From contig JANQRU010000004.1 of the NCBI GenBank assembly GCA_028284415.1, positions 1,240,001 through 1,304,000 on the forward strand: 64,000 nt of DNA. The letters run 5' to 3'. Positions within the stretch are counted from its first letter, which is position 1. Each line of letters starts with the position of its first letter. A program made the position numbers and the translations under genes. The stretch is from Pyrinomonadaceae bacterium. GTDB taxonomy: Bacteria; Acidobacteriota; Blastocatellia; Pyrinomonadales; Pyrinomonadaceae. Positions 52,926-61,637 of this stretch are shown piece after piece. Under the pieces are notes generated by a model that did not search any database, was not told where the DNA came from, and saw nothing but the letters and a program-made list of their open reading frames with translations.

Positions 52926-53216
52926 ATGTCTAAAATAAAGGTAGTTTTAAATAATCAAACTGATTTTGAAATAGTTTTTTTAGTTGGCGAAAGTTCTTAC
53001 ACAATCAGAGCAAACCAATCAACAAAAATAACTGTTCCGAAACAGACTTCAATCGAAGCACGTCCGCAGATTTTGGGTGTTAATAGTAGTTTTATTGCCG
53101 GGGGATTGAAAAGAGATACAGTTTTGGATTGTAAAATCGATGAAAGTAAAAACGGCTTTAAATGTAAGCTAGTTTTGAATCCTTTGAGATTGAGACAGCG
53201 AAAAAAATACATTTAA
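52926..53216 (+). CDS. small hypothetical protein
   Basis: A 96-residue ORF starting MSKIKVVLNNQTDFEIVFLV. It looks like beta-strand rich sequence (SSYTIRANQSTKITVP) and ends in a basic tail RLRQRKKYI. No family is recognised and no Shine-Dalgarno is seen at ATG 52926. The bidirectional terminator 38 bases after the stop supports a real transcription unit. Confidence 0.6.
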   Translation: MSKIKVVLNNQTDFEIVFLVGESSYTIRANQSTKITVPKQTSIEARPQILGVNSSFIAGGLKRDTVLDCKIDESKNGFKCKLVLNPLRLRQRKKYI

Positions 53217-53253
53217 AATCATTTCTAAAATGCGTATTCTACTATTAACCTTT

Positions 53254-53297
53254 AAAGAACGAAGAGGCTACTTAACAAAATAGCCTCTTCGTTCTTT
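53254..53297. terminator. bidirectional terminator between convergent genes
   Basis: AAAGAACGAAGAGGCTA (53254-53270) pairs with TAGCCTCTTCGTTCTTT (53281-53297), with a 10-base loop. Confidence 0.9.
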
Positions 53298-53314
53298 ATG
53301 TTTGACTTCCCAAA

Positions 53315-56300
53315 CTAATTGTTTGGAATAGTTGATCCCGGTGTCCAAGGTGCTCCTGCATCTATGAGAGCTTTTTGAAGGTCAGGGATTGATTTGTTTT
53401 TCAGCGTATTAATGCGGTCAATCGCTTCGTTCAAACCTTGCAGACCGTAGGCAAACTGTTCTCGATTCTGCTTGGTTGGTCCATAGTTGCTAATAAAGCC
53501 TGCTCGCTGAATACGAGTAGCAGTAGTTGTTGGAGTTGCTCCCATACCTCTACGACTATCGAATCCGTTCAGGTCATTATCAAGAGCATTCATTTCATCA
53601 CGTATGGCAGCAAAAGCTTTTTCGATCGCAGAAATATCTCCTGGTGTACGGTCAATTGCAGCTCTGAGAAGTCCCATCTTTCTCTCCATATCGTTTAGTA
53701 CTGCTCCTGCTGCTGTTGCACGTCGTCTGGCTTTGCTGACTTCCTGTAAATATGTAAGGGTTTCCGCATAGGTTGATCCTTTCAAATAGCCTGTACGAAT
53801 TGGTTTTAGCTCAAACGAAACAGGATTCGCCAACGGCGTAATTTTGCTACCTTCGCGTTTAAATAATCTGGCGGTATATTGACCAGGAGCTGCCGTAATT
53901 CCTGATGGTGTAAAGACTCGTCCGCCACGTCGGATAATTCTAGTTACCGCATTTTGTGATGCATAGGTCATATTCCATGTAACGCGGTGAAGTCCTTTAA
54001 CTGGTCTTGCTGGCACACGGTTTACAAAATTACCTGCGTAATCACGTATTTCCAGATAGACTGCTGGTTTTGCTTCTTCGATTTCTTTTTCAACTGCTTC
54101 CCAGCTTGGGTATTTAGGGAATTTACCTTCCTTTTCCATTTTCTTTTCTGCCATTTGACGCTTCGATTTCAACGTCATAACAGTATTCTTTAAATAGTAA
54201 GTGAAGGTTGCACCGTGGGCAGGATTGGGTGCCACATAGGCATCGTCGCCGTCAGTTCTCGTATGCTGACCATCCCGCTGATACCATTTCACTGGTCGTC
54301 CCGGAGCAAAAAGGAGTGCATCATTCTTGAAACTGTTGGCATTGATGGTTCTGAGCGGTGTATAGTCATCTAGAATATAAATACCACGCCCAAACGTTCC
54401 AACTACCAAGTCGTTTTCTTCTCGGTGGATTTTCACATCACGAGTTGAAATTGTTGGAATACCGCCATTTAGTTCAATCCATTTATTGCCGCCATCCACA
54501 GTAAAAAATACACCAAATTCAGTTCCTAAGAACATAAGATTTTTGTTTACGTGATCCTGAACGATACGCCAGACAAGATGTTTCACAGGTAAACTGCCAG
54601 CTAGCGATTGCCAGGTTCTTCCACGGTCAGACGATTTGATTAGATAAGGTTTAAAGTCACCATTTTTGTGATCGTCCAGAGCAACATAAACTGTGTCTTT
54701 ATCGAATAAGTCGGCTCGGATGTCATTTACATAGGCGGTCGCAGGCACGCCGTTAACGTTTGCCAAGTCTATTTTTGTCCAGTTTCTACCGCCATTGGAT
54801 GATACCTGGATAAGTCCGTCATCTGTGCCAACCCACAGGATATTTTCATCAACCGGACTTTCAGAAAAGTTTGCGATGGTATGATAATTGGACATCGCAC
54901 GCAAATCCCATCCAGCCTCTACAGACCAGGTGCGACCCATCATAGGCATATGCATACGATTTCCATTTTTGGTCAGATCAGGAGAGATGGCAGTCCAACT
55001 GTCACCCCGATCATCCGAACGCCAGACACGTTGGGAAGCATGGTAAATACGTTTAGGATCATGAGTTGAAACATTTATTGGAGCATCCCAATTAAATCTT
55101 TCAGCCGGCTCGCCCGGTTTTGGTTGTGGCTGTATGAAATGAATTTCGCCTGTTGTCGTATCACGGCGTGTAAGGAAACCCTGCTGTGACTGTGAATACA
55201 TAATGTTTGGGTTGCCGTGTTCCGTGGCAGGTTGGTGTCCGTCACCGCCTTGCGTCAAAAACCAATCGCTGTTTTTAATGCCATTAGTACGCCCGGTCTG
55301 ACTTGGACCGCCCTGCGTAGAGTTGTCCTGCGTGCCACCATAAACTCTGTAAAAAGGTTTATAATTATCTACATCAATTTTATAAAACTGTGTGATGGGC
55401 AGATTGCGGATAAAACGCCAGTTTTCCATTCTGTCGTGGGACATATAGACACCACCGTCAGACCCAATTAGCACAAAATCCGGGTCGGTTGGGTGGAAAG
55501 CCATCGCGTGATCATCGACGTGTTTACGACGAGTGCTAATAAATTTCCATGTTCTCCCGCCATCGTCAGAAACCTTGCTGGAGTTGCTCATTATATATAT
55601 GCGGTCAAACTGGTGCTGATCTGCAAACAGCTCTTGGTAATAGTGCGGACCCGTCCCGCCGCCAACTTCGTTCGACATTTTCTTCCAACTGCCGCCGCGG
55701 TCGCTCGAACGCCAAACACCGCCCTTGCGATTATCAGTTTCAATGGTGGCATAAACTACATCGGGTTTCATTGGCGAGATTGTCAAACCGATTTTTCCCA
55801 TATTGCCTCTTGGCAGACCTGTTCTTAATCTTGTCCATGTTTCTCCGCCATCATCAGATGTATGAATACCAGAGCCTTTATTGGTGCCAACATAATTTGC
55901 AACAGTGCGTTGACGCGACCATGTGGCAGCATAGAGTTTGTCTGGGTTGCGTGGGTCAATTACAAGAGATGCAACGCCCGTCCATTCATCAGACTTCAAT
56001 ACGTTCTTCCAAGTTTTTCCGCCATCTGTCGTTTTATACAAGCCGCGTTCGCCGCCCTTTGTCCACAAAGGACCCTGAGCAGAAACCCAAACGGTATCTG
56101 AATCTTTAGGATGAATAATAATATCGCCAATACGTTCCGTTTTGGTCAGACCCATATTTTTCCAAGTTCTTCCGCCATCTTTTGACTTGTAAACACCGTC
56201 ACCAAAACTAATATGTCGCCCACCATTGTTTTCACCTGTACCAACCCAGATGATATTGGAATTACTTGGATCAATGGTGACGTCGCCCGTCGAATAAACT

Positions 56301-56590
56301 TTTTGTTTGTCGAAAACTGGTGTCCAGGTTGTACCTGCATTTACCGTTTTCCATACTCCGCCGGAACCAACTGCTACGAACCATGTATTGGGATTTTTTT
56401 GATCCACTGCGATGTCTGCAATTCGACCGGACATATATGCAGGACCAATACTACGCAGCTTCATTGAATTGAAGGTTGCACTGGACATTGGACCAGTATT
56501 TTTTTTCTTTTTGGGCTTCTCTTGTGCAATTACATCACCGACTGACATCATTAAAATGGCAGCCAGTGCAAAGGATAATATCGATTTCAT
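53315..56590 (-). CDS. large secreted BNR/VPS10-type beta-propeller protein
   Basis: A 1,091-residue exported protein with a signal peptide (cleavage near DVIAQ). Residues about 40-770 are a string of BNR/sortilin-VPS10-like repeats, with motifs such as SGGVWKTVNAGTTWTPVF, YKSKDGGRTWKNMGL and HTSDDGGETWTRLR, which should form one or more propellers. Residues about 770-1080 are a beta-rich and then helical C-terminal region (RIIRRGGRVFTPSGITA, PGQYTARLFKREGSKI). Such proteins are often annotated as sialidase-like or photosystem-stability-like, but no sialidase catalytic set is claimed. GGAGG is just before ATG 56590. It is probably exported to the surface or extracellular medium. Confidence 0.92.
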   Translation of the reverse strand: MKSILSFALAAILMMSVGDVIAQEKPKKKKNTGPMSSATFNSMKLRSIGPAYMSGRIADIAVDQKNPNTWFVAVGSGGVWKTVNAGTTWTPVFDKQKVYSTGDVTIDPSNSNIIWVGTGENNGGRHISFGDGVYKSKDGGRTWKNMGLTKTERIGDIIIHPKDSDTVWVSAQGPLWTKGGERGLYKTTDGGKTWKNVLKSDEWTGVASLVIDPRNPDKLYAATWSRQRTVANYVGTNKGSGIHTSDDGGETWTRLRTGLPRGNMGKIGLTISPMKPDVVYATIETDNRKGGVWRSSDRGGSWKKMSNEVGGGTGPHYYQELFADQHQFDRIYIMSNSSKVSDDGGRTWKFISTRRKHVDDHAMAFHPTDPDFVLIGSDGGVYMSHDRMENWRFIRNLPITQFYKIDVDNYKPFYRVYGGTQDNSTQGGPSQTGRTNGIKNSDWFLTQGGDGHQPATEHGNPNIMYSQSQQGFLTRRDTTTGEIHFIQPQPKPGEPAERFNWDAPINVSTHDPKRIYHASQRVWRSDDRGDSWTAISPDLTKNGNRMHMPMMGRTWSVEAGWDLRAMSNYHTIANFSESPVDENILWVGTDDGLIQVSSNGGRNWTKIDLANVNGVPATAYVNDIRADLFDKDTVYVALDDHKNGDFKPYLIKSSDRGRTWQSLAGSLPVKHLVWRIVQDHVNKNLMFLGTEFGVFFTVDGGNKWIELNGGIPTISTRDVKIHREENDLVVGTFGRGIYILDDYTPLRTINANSFKNDALLFAPGRPVKWYQRDGQHTRTDGDDAYVAPNPAHGATFTYYLKNTVMTLKSKRQMAEKKMEKEGKFPKYPSWEAVEKEIEEAKPAVYLEIRDYAGNFVNRVPARPVKGLHRVTWNMTYASQNAVTRIIRRGGRVFTPSGITAAPGQYTARLFKREGSKITPLANPVSFELKPIRTGYLKGSTYAETLTYLQEVSKARRRATAAGAVLNDMERKMGLLRAAIDRTPGDISAIEKAFAAIRDEMNALDNDLNGFDSRRGMGATPTTTATRIQRAGFISNYGPTKQNREQFAYGLQGLNEAIDRINTLKNKSIPDLQKALIDAGAPWTPGSTIPNN

Positions 56591-56908
56591 TTTACCTCCG
56601 CAGAATTGGAATTATATGAAAAAGGTTTGATGTACCTTAACTTTAAAATTGTAATGTTAGCTTGTAACAAAATTGGGATTATGGATGTGATAAATATACA
56701 TCTATTTTTTAGAACTGACAATCAAAGGTAACTGAAAAACTAGAAGCAAAAATAAGATTTTAAAGTTGATGACCATTTGACCACTTTATACACGTGTTCT
56801 GTTATAAAAGGCTTAAACGACATTTTGATATAATTTCAAAATGTCGTTTAAGCCTTTATTTATATGTTTTTGTTGTGTTTTTAAGAAATATTCTTAGTAA
56901 TAAGTAAA
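56591..56908. other. intergenic region between the BNR protein gene and tmRNA
   Basis: 318 bases with no ORF I can support. It holds the promoter side of the BNR gene and the tmRNA terminator (56807-56857). Confidence 0.6.
56807..56857 (-). terminator. 22-bp perfect hairpin downstream of tmRNA
   Basis: AAAGGCTTAAACGACATTTT plus GA (56807-56828) pairs perfectly with 56836-56857 across a 7-base loop. On the minus strand it ends in TTTTATAAC, 51 bases after the tmRNA 3' end. Confidence 0.85.
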
Positions 56909-57289
56909 TGGAGGCGGCGGGAATCGAACCCGCATCCAAAGGTTGCGACCTATGAAATCTACACGCTTAGTCAATTCACTCAAATTTCATCTATCTTGAG
57001 TATGTGAAATGACAAGACCTCAAAACAGACTAACCTGACTAACATTTCGCTGATATTCGCAGGTGGTGAATACCAACTAGCTTAGACTGTGTTATACCCC
57101 AAACGGTCGCACCAAGCTGACTTGCGTTGGAGCATCGCTGTAGCTAACTAAAGTTAGGCAGCGAGGGCTAATTCTTGATTAGAGTTAGCGTTTATTATTT
57201 TCTTTCAGCATTTATAACGAGCTACAGAAAGAATCGCCCGACGTGCATTCAAAGATCTATACAAGCCCCTGTCGAAGCCTGTCGCCCCC
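56909..57289 (-). ncRNA. ssrA: transfer-messenger RNA
   Basis: A one-piece tmRNA of about 381 bases. The 5' end GGGGGCGACAGGCTTCGACA pairs with the 3' end CGCCTCC in the acceptor stem (seven pairs with one G-U). The T-arm GCGGGTTCGATTCCCGC precedes it. The last base is the discriminator A; CCA is not encoded. Minus-strand codons ending GCC CTC GCT GCC TAA give the tag NANSNQELALAA (resume codon not fixed: AAC or the preceding codon), a typical ALAA degron. It rescues stalled ribosomes together with SmpB, whose gene is not in this window. A strong terminator follows at 56807-56857. Confidence 0.97.
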
Positions 57290-57452
57290 AAAGGGATACT
57301 TAGTGTACATATTTATGATGAAATTAGCAATAAAATTGTTGCTGACAAAGAGAGTGGAGGGATGAAAGAAATGAAAAGGGGAAGAAAACAAAAATTTATG
57401 AAATGCCTGTTTATTCTCTGTCACCTTTCCCGCACTCTTGCCAGTTGCTAAT

Positions 57453-58532
57453 TCACTTCTTGTTCCCAAAGGTCGCTCGCAATCCGGTTGTAAAAATAAA
57501 GTCATTACTAACTGCACCGGGAACGGGATCGCTGTTGTAGCGGTTTCCGATAGTCACTTGCCAGCCAAGCCATTTATTTAAGCTTGTAACGAGTGAAGCA
57601 TCAAGAATTGAGCGGAATTCACCACCACGACTTAAGTTTGGATAAACAACTAAACGCTGTTCTAAATTGGTTGAGCTGGTCAGACGATACTTTAACTCTT
57701 CGCCGATTAGAGCCTCAGCCGAATTGCGTCGTGTTCCGTCAGAGAAGTATTCGCGGTTAAATGTCGCACCACCGAACAGGTCTAAATCAGTTTTTTCATT
57801 TCGTATCCAGCGGTATCCAAATCCACCGCCAAAAACTGTTCGAAAATCAAGCTGTTGTGGTTTATCGTATTCGAAATCAGCTGTTCCGAAAACAAAGGTT
57901 TTGTCGCTTAAATTTACATCGTATCTGCCGCCAAACCAGATAGCTTCTGCCGTAGTAACTGACGTTCCGCTGGTTGAATTGCTGGCTTGAATCGCATTTG
58001 CATAAACGCTGATTTTGTCGCGGGTTGTTTCTCGGGCGGCTCTTGCTCCGACTGTTAAAGCTCTTGTGTCGGAGTTTCCTGAAGTTAAACTAAAGCCTAT
58101 GTCAGCCGAACCAGTCCACAAGTCTGTAATTCCTGGATTTAAGAGACGATTTTGTTCCTCTTCAAATTTAGCCTGCTCGGCGTTATTTCTAACTACTTCA
58201 ACTTTTTCTTTTTCAACCTCAAGCGTGCCTGCGTCTTGGGTTTCAACTTCAAGTTTTTTCTCTTCAGTCGTTGCGACTTTTCCTTTGATTAATTGTCCGT
58301 CGGTTAATTTTATATTAAGCGGTTCCTCAGCAATAATTTTCTCAACTGCTGACCAAAGAATCGTAACTGTTCCGGCAGCTTCCGTTTGAATAACTATCTT
58401 GTCACCGTCTTTTTTTAGAATCTTGCCGGTTATTCTATCGCCGTTTTTTAAGACAATCTGATCGGCAAAAATGTTTACGCAAGACATCAAAATTAAAATA
58501 CATACTAAGCTAAATGATACAAATTTAGACAT
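57453..58532 (-). CDS. DUF481 outer-membrane beta-barrel protein
   Basis: A 359-residue exported protein with a signal peptide (cleavage near IFADQ). Residues about 24-110 are two SH3-like repeats (DQIVLKNGDRITGKILKKDG, then IKLTDGQLIKGKVATTEEKK). Residues about 135-359 are a DUF481 barrel with alternating strands (GSADIGFSLTSGNSDTRALT, FGGRYDVNLSDKTFVFG, terminal FIFTTGLRATFGNKK). This is the YdiY-like outer-membrane plan; the role is unknown. GAGGAGAGT lies upstream of ATG 58532. Confidence 0.9.
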   Translation of the reverse strand: MSKFVSFSLVCILILMSCVNIFADQIVLKNGDRITGKILKKDGDKIVIQTEAAGTVTILWSAVEKIIAEEPLNIKLTDGQLIKGKVATTEEKKLEVETQDAGTLEVEKEKVEVVRNNAEQAKFEEEQNRLLNPGITDLWTGSADIGFSLTSGNSDTRALTVGARAARETTRDKISVYANAIQASNSTSGTSVTTAEAIWFGGRYDVNLSDKTFVFGTADFEYDKPQQLDFRTVFGGGFGYRWIRNEKTDLDLFGGATFNREYFSDGTRRNSAEALIGEELKYRLTSSTNLEQRLVVYPNLSRGGEFRSILDASLVTSLNKWLGWQVTIGNRYNSDPVPGAVSNDFIFTTGLRATFGNKK

Positions 58533-58662
58533 ATTTATACTTACTCTCCTCTTGTTAAATTTCTGGGAATTTCTTATTAAAAGGGTTTGAATTTTAAGGG
58601 GGACGAATATGTGATTTTAGCAATAGAGTGAGGAAATTGCTAATTAAGAAGTCTATTGGGTT

Positions 58663-59856
58663 CTATAATTTGGCAGCTAAACTTTTGTCTATTGGTTGGA
58701 TTTCCGTATGCAATTCCAGATAGTCAACCAGCTTCAAAAAGTCCATACGCGGATACGAATATCTGCCGATTGTGCGAAATGCCAAAGAAGGTTTAGTTTG
58801 TTCAAATAAATGAAATCCCCAGTACATAAGTTGTTTACTGAAGCGGATAGCAACATCTTCAGGGTCAATGTAATGGCAACGTCCGTCGCGTTCAGCGATT
58901 TGCTTGAATTGAGTTTTCAGTACATGGTTTAGAAGTTTATTACGCTTCTCTTCATCTGCTTGAAAACTATTTATTAAAACTAAAAGTTCCGCTTCCGCAT
59001 TTTCTCTTCGAATTGAACCGAAGGTGCGTTTAATGACATCCGCATTTTTGTTTATGCCAAGCGGGTTTAGGGTTGTTGGCATTATGCAGTAATCAAACTT
59101 TCTTATGTATTCGACTGGGTTTGCATCAAATTCGGGATTGCAATCACAGATCACGATCTTTGTATCTTTATATGAATTTTCATCCCATTCATCCGGGCTT
59201 AAAACCGAAACTACCGAGCCGACACTTCCTTTATTTGAGGGAAGATAAACGCCTTCACCAAGTAGTTTTCGCAAGTTTTGTTGGCGGTCTAAGTCTATCA
59301 AAGCAATGTCATAGCCATTTAATGCGAAGGCTCCGGCAAGATGTGCTGCAATCGTCGTTTTTCCAACGCCACCTTTACAGGTAAAAACTCCTATGTAAAT
59401 GGTTTTGTCACGTTCTTCTTGGCTGTCAATCTCTTCACAATCAAATATCAGCTGATTATTGCGTATGATCGCAAGCTTTAAGTTAGTGATTTTTTCTTCG
59501 CGTAGATGTGTATAAACGGAGGAAGTAAAACCGCTCTTGGAAATATAAATTCCTTCTTTAAAGTTTCTCGAATTAGGAAGGGAAAGAAAATCCAGAAATT
59601 TTTCGACCTGTCCAAGATGAACTTTTGCTCTTTGGTTTCGGACTCTTACAGCGGCTTTTTCGTTTGTTTTGTAAACTTCAAGATCGTAGTTTTTCTCTTC
59701 ATTCGGGGAAATCTTTGCTGACCATCCTTCGCGGCGGAGCAAAAAAAGAGCAAGCCTTTCTGTTTCGGTTGCTCTGTGAACCACAACTTTCTTTTTTCGG
59801 TCTGAATCTGTCAGAACATCTAACAATTCAGCCCAACGCATTCTTTTTGGGGGCAT
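58663..59856 (-). CDS. Mrr-like/ParA ATPase fusion
   Basis: A 397-residue protein started at ATG 59856 (an upstream TTG at 59874 is possible). Residues about 30-125 resemble the Mrr-type restriction-endonuclease fold: LFLLRREGWSAKISPNEEKN, YDLEVYKTNEKAAVRVRNQR and GIYISKSGFTSSVYTHL. Asp58 could be the first catalytic residue, but the usual Q/E-x-K becomes RVRN, so cleavage is probably lost. Residues about 153-390 form a ParA/MinD-type ATPase: Walker A TCKGGVGKTT, IALIDLDRQQ (A') and IVICDCNPEF. This could be a DNA-binding or partition protein linked to a nuclease-like sensor. No parB-like partner is seen nearby. Confidence 0.87.
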   Translation of the reverse strand: MPPKRMRWAELLDVLTDSDRKKKVVVHRATETERLALFLLRREGWSAKISPNEEKNYDLEVYKTNEKAAVRVRNQRAKVHLGQVEKFLDFLSLPNSRNFKEGIYISKSGFTSSVYTHLREEKITNLKLAIIRNNQLIFDCEEIDSQEERDKTIYIGVFTCKGGVGKTTIAAHLAGAFALNGYDIALIDLDRQQNLRKLLGEGVYLPSNKGSVGSVVSVLSPDEWDENSYKDTKIVICDCNPEFDANPVEYIRKFDYCIMPTTLNPLGINKNADVIKRTFGSIRRENAEAELLVLINSFQADEEKRNKLLNHVLKTQFKQIAERDGRCHYIDPEDVAIRFSKQLMYWGFHLFEQTKPSLAFRTIGRYSYPRMDFLKLVDYLELHTEIQPIDKSLAAKL

Positions 59857-59892
59857 TTGTACTTCTTCTTTCAATTTTAAATACTACAAAAA

Positions 59893-60354
59893 TTATTGCT
59901 CATTAAACGCCTTTAAAACTTCATCAGCGTGTTCGGCAACTTTTACTCTCTTAAAAATTTTCGTCAAATTTCCTTCTTCGTTTACTAAAAATGTTGTTCT
60001 TTTTACACCCATAAACTTTTTACCATACAGATTTTTTTCGCCATAAACACCATATTTGTTGATGACATCTTTATCTGTATCGGCAAGAAGCGTGAAGGGA
60101 AGATCATATTTTTCGATGAATTTTTGATGAGATTTCTCATCATCAGCCGAAACACCGATCACTTCAATATTGTTATCTTTTAATTCAGAAAAGCCATCAC
60201 GGAGAGAACAGGCTTGTTTTGTACAGCCCGGCGTGTCATCTTTCGGATAAAAATATAAAACGACCCTTTTACCTTTGTAATCCGAAAGTGAAACCTCATT
60301 CCCATTTTGATCTTTTCCTGTAAACTCAGGAGCTTTGTCACCTACTTTAAGCAT
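59893..60354 (-). CDS. bcp: thiol peroxidase, Bcp/PrxQ type
   Basis: A 153-residue peroxiredoxin of the Bcp group that reduces H2O2 and organic peroxides using thioredoxin. The peroxidatic Cys44 and resolving Cys49 lie in DDTPGCTKQACSLRDGF, the normal PrxQ spacing of five. FYPKDDTPG, VIGVSADDEKSHQKF and VKRTTFLVNEEG are typical. It is 36 bases downstream of the Mrr-ParA gene start, on the same strand ahead of it, so they may share a transcript. Confidence 0.96.
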   Translation of the reverse strand: MLKVGDKAPEFTGKDQNGNEVSLSDYKGKRVVLYFYPKDDTPGCTKQACSLRDGFSELKDNNIEVIGVSADDEKSHQKFIEKYDLPFTLLADTDKDVINKYGVYGEKNLYGKKFMGVKRTTFLVNEEGNLTKIFKRVKVAEHADEVLKAFNEQ

Positions 60355-60518
60355 AATTTCTAAAATAATTTCGATTTATATACATAAACACGACCTCATT
60401 CGGACGTGTTCAAAGTTAAAAATTAATACAATATTTGTTTTGCGGAGTCTTCTTAAATAAATGCTCTGCAATGTATTAAAATAATGTTTCAATAAGTCTA
60501 ACAAACTTAAAGCAAGAT

Positions 60519-61046
60519 ATGAAGCCTTTACTTGTAAATAATGCATTAAAAAGACTAAAAAGTTTGAAGCAGCATTATCAGAAACACATCAGAGATAATT
60601 TTGAACACAAGGCAAAAGACTGTTTAACTTGTGATGTGCAGGGAATTTGTTGCACTGATGCACATTTTGTAAATGTCCATATCACAAGACTTGAAGCCGA
60701 AGCGATTAAAAAAACGCTCGAAAAACTACCTTCTGCAAAACAAACTGAAATCTACGGACGAAATCAGCAAACAATTGAAAAATATGATCTAACTGCGGAA
60801 GGCGATACTTTTTCAAAAAAATACTCGTGTCCACTTTTTGAAAAAGGTATCGGCTGTTTAGTTCACAAAGAAGCAAAGCCAATCCCTTGCATTACGCACG
60901 CTTGCTACGAGAGCAAAGAGAATATGCCGTCCGATGAATTACAAGTTAGACAGGAGAAAAATGTCGAACGGCTAAATTCTCGTACATACGGCAATGCTTG
61001 GAATTGGCTTCCGCTTCCTATTTGGCTTGAGAAACTTAAAAAGTAA
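60519..61046 (+). CDS. YkgJ-like cysteine-cluster protein
   Basis: A 175-residue soluble protein rich in cysteine. The pattern CLTCDVQGICCTDAHFV, followed by YSCPLFEKGIGCLVHKEAKP and IPCITHACYES, resembles the YkgJ-type CxxC...CC...C cluster family, which is thought to bind zinc or iron. The role is unknown. ATG 60519 has no strong Shine-Dalgarno. It is convergent with the next gene (3 bases between stops). Confidence 0.82.
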   Translation: MKPLLVNNALKRLKSLKQHYQKHIRDNFEHKAKDCLTCDVQGICCTDAHFVNVHITRLEAEAIKKTLEKLPSAKQTEIYGRNQQTIEKYDLTAEGDTFSKKYSCPLFEKGIGCLVHKEAKPIPCITHACYESKENMPSDELQVRQEKNVERLNSRTYGNAWNWLPLPIWLEKLKK

Positions 61047-61049
61047 TCT

Positions 61050-61433
61050 CTAAGCTAAAGGCTCTTGTTTTTTCAATTTTCCGCCTAAGATAGTCAAAGG
61101 AATCAGCATAATCAGAAATACCAAGTGATACCAGACAGGCATTTTATTCCAGATGCTTGCTTGCACAGCGATTCCAAAAAGCAATAGAAAAACTCCTAAA
61201 CCGAGAGTTGTTTTAGAAAATTCTTTGGCAATCAAAACAGCCACAAATCCGGAAACTATTGAGCAAATAAAACTTCTTACAAGTGCGAAAATTAAATTTC
61301 CCGTTCCCCATTCCATCGTCTCCATAGTTTTCGCATAATCAGCCGAAACTGCCATCATAATTGAAGAACTCCCGACCCAAAGTATTGACCAGACTATAAA
61401 ACCAACTACGACTCCTAAAATTATTCGTCCCAT
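61050..61433 (-). CDS. small four-helix membrane protein
   Basis: A 127-residue protein starting at ATG 61433 with GGGA upstream; 35 extra residues from a start at 61538 would cover terminator-like sequence and are not membrane-like. Four transmembrane helices are visible (IILGVVVGFIVWSILWVG, LIFALVRSFICSIVSGFVAV, LGLGVFLLLFGIAVQAS, YHLVFLIMLIPLTILGG). No family or function is recognised. Confidence 0.8.
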   Translation of the reverse strand: MGRIILGVVVGFIVWSILWVGSSSIMMAVSADYAKTMETMEWGTGNLIFALVRSFICSIVSGFVAVLIAKEFSKTTLGLGVFLLLFGIAVQASIWNKMPVWYHLVFLIMLIPLTILGGKLKKQEPLA

Positions 61434-61560
61434 AGATTTTTCTCCCAAAGATAATTTAAAACAAAAAAAGGCAAAGAGAATTTTTCCCGAATTCCTTGCC
61501 CTTTTCTTGCTTGCTTTGCCTATTTTCTCTATCAGCAAGCCTTTTTATAAAAAAACTTTT

Positions 61561-61631
61561 AGCGTCTTGAGCATACCTTGAAAAGAATCTACCTTCAAAA
61601 AATTCTCTCAAGGTATATAGCCCAAAACGCT
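61561..61631 (-). terminator. long imperfect hairpin terminating the Sak4-like ATPase gene
   Basis: AGCGTCTTGAGCATACCTTG and following bases (from 61561) pair with the arm ending at 61631 (reverse complement AGCGTTTTGGGCTATATACC). On the minus strand it is followed by AAAAGTTTTTTT. At about 28 bp with mismatches it is longer than an ordinary terminator stem. Confidence 0.7.
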
Positions 61632-61637
61632 TTGCTG

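Noticed and set aside
55549-56109. 186-residue plus-strand ORF opposite the BNR protein
   Set aside because: It lies wholly antisense to strong BNR repeats and has no domain or ribosome binding site; it is a shadow of biased repeat codons.
57257-57517. 86-residue minus-strand ORF over the tmRNA 5' end
   Set aside because: It covers structured tmRNA sequence and the DUF481 gene end.
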